DNA of 6,803 nt from Candidatus Martarchaeota archaeon (GTDB lineage: Archaea > Micrarchaeota > Micrarchaeia > Micrarchaeales > Micrarchaeaceae). Where the stretch lies: NCBI GenBank assembly GCA_023485745.1, contig JAMCZL010000002.1, positions 1 to 6,803 of the forward strand, in the 5' to 3' direction. Made by a program: the position numbers and the translations under genes. Position 1 is the stretch's first letter, and each line of letters begins with the position of its first letter. The notes beneath the pieces were generated by a model. The model saw nothing but the letters and a program-made list of their open reading frames with translations. It did no database searches and was not told the origin of the DNA. This document shows, piece by piece, positions 6,381 to 6,803 of this stretch.

Positions 6381-6803
6381 TCGCACCACTGTAGTCTATC
6401 TTAAGGAAATCCAGCAATTCATTGCCATACAGCTGCCTGCCCTGCACACCAAACCCCGCTTCGAACTCCGAGATTATTCTGAGCAGCGCAGATTTTGCAG
6501 CCTCTACTGCCCCGTACCTGCTTTCAGATGTCGCATTCACCACCACATAATAAATCAGCTTGAGGGCCCGGCGGCCTTCTGAAATGCCCTGCATCTGCCT
6601 CTGTATGTGCTTTATCTCGTTCTCAAGAGCCTCTGCCTTAATCTTATTCCGTTTTAAATTCCTGTAGGAGATATCGGCGAATTTCATCTTCTTCATCCTG
6701 AGTTGCGTTTCTAACCGGTCAAGCAGACCCCTTTTATCCAGATACTCTACCGAGACAACAAGCTTGAAGGGCGTATTTGTCCTCTCTATTATGCCCTCGA
6801 ACT
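6373..6803 (-). CDS. VirB4 N-terminal-domain-like protein, 5' partial
   Basis: The frame is open to the right edge, so the start lies outside; 142 complete codons are visible. An internal ATG at 6696 is not the start, because the upstream codons (reading PFKLVVSVEYLDKRGLLDRL) continue as good protein. The middle is helical and highly charged (residues from LKRNKIKAEALENEIKHI), followed by a strand-like KLIYYVVVNATSE, a helix, and GVQGRQLYGNELLDFL near the end. In VirB4/TraC proteins the N-terminal domain has this pattern: a long helix, a hydrophobic strand, then a GxxxxxLxGxELLxxL-like turn immediately before the ATPase domain. Here that part ends in a stop and the ATPase domain follows as its own gene with an 8-base overlap. 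The assignment rests on pattern and position, not on a catalytic motif. Confidence 0.65.
   Translation of the reverse strand, partial: FEGIIERTNTPFKLVVSVEYLDKRGLLDRLETQLRMKKMKFADISYRNLKRNKIKAEALENEIKHIQRQMQGISEGRRALKLIYYVVVNATSESRYGAVEAAKSALLRIISEFEAGFGVQGRQLYGNELLDFLKIDYSGANE
6384..6387 (-). promoter_or_regulatory. ribosome-binding site (GGTG) for the VirB4-type ATPase
   Basis: GGTG lies 3 bases ahead of ATG 6380 and inside the end of the upstream gene. The spacing is shorter than at the other genes. It favours ATG 6380 over the GTG codons at 6389 and 6386, which overlap the site itself. Confidence 0.4.

Noticed and set aside
947..6803. HerA-NurA end-resection operon
   Set aside because: No protein in the window resembles the NurA nuclease, and the VirB4-type ATPase with small membrane proteins fits a transfer machine better.
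947..6803. CRISPR array, tRNA, rRNA, insertion sequence or attachment site
   Set aside because: Coding sequence fills the region without a gap above 4 bases; no spaced repeats, transposase motifs or terminal inverted repeats were seen.

Overview
The window looks archaeal. It ends a convergently transcribed Nre-family DNA repair gene, a family essentially restricted to Archaea. The strongest ribosome-binding sites in the other genes are GGTG-type (AGGTG, AAGGTGG, GGTGG), which is typical of many archaea. Gene packing is extreme: I see no intergenic gap longer than 4 bases. Overlapping genes, frequent ATA isoleucine codons, and the coexistence of VirB4-like and HerA-like ATPases would fit a streamlined archaeon, perhaps a DPANN lineage such as a Micrarchaeota relative. 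That placement is a guess from style, not from a marker gene.

Layout: positions 1-942 (+) hold the C-terminal three quarters of Nre, whose N-terminus lies off the left edge. It ends in a PCNA-interaction-like tail. Four bases separate its stop from the stop of a long minus-strand operon that fills the rest of the window (947 to beyond 6803). In transcription order the operon reads: the C-terminal part of a VirB4 N-terminal-domain-like protein (6803-6373, 5' end off the window); a VirB4/TraC-type ATPase domain as a separate protein (6380-5307); a small basic helical protein of 97 aa (5305-5012); an unrecognised protein of 210 aa with a possible coiled coil (5015-4383); a protein of 235 aa with an N-terminal membrane hairpin and a possible winged helix (4378-3671); a 64-aa protein with two membrane helices (3677-3483); a 94-aa protein with three membrane helices (3489-3205); and a large HerA/FtsK-superfamily ATPase of about 753 aa (3208-947). 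Most junctions overlap by 4 to 8 bases and several have a GGTG-type site inside the upstream gene, so the genes are probably translationally coupled.

How they may work together (inference): a VirB4-type motor, a second HerA/FtsK-type motor and three small membrane proteins resemble a reduced type IV secretion or DNA-transfer machine, comparable in content to the archaeal Ced/Ted DNA-import systems (VirB4/HerA-like CedB plus polytopic and small membrane proteins). No relaxase, NurA nuclease or other DNA-processing gene is visible here, so direction and substrate are unknown. The split VirB4, the candidate two-helix pilin-like subunit and the cluster of unrecognised partner genes are the main points of interest.
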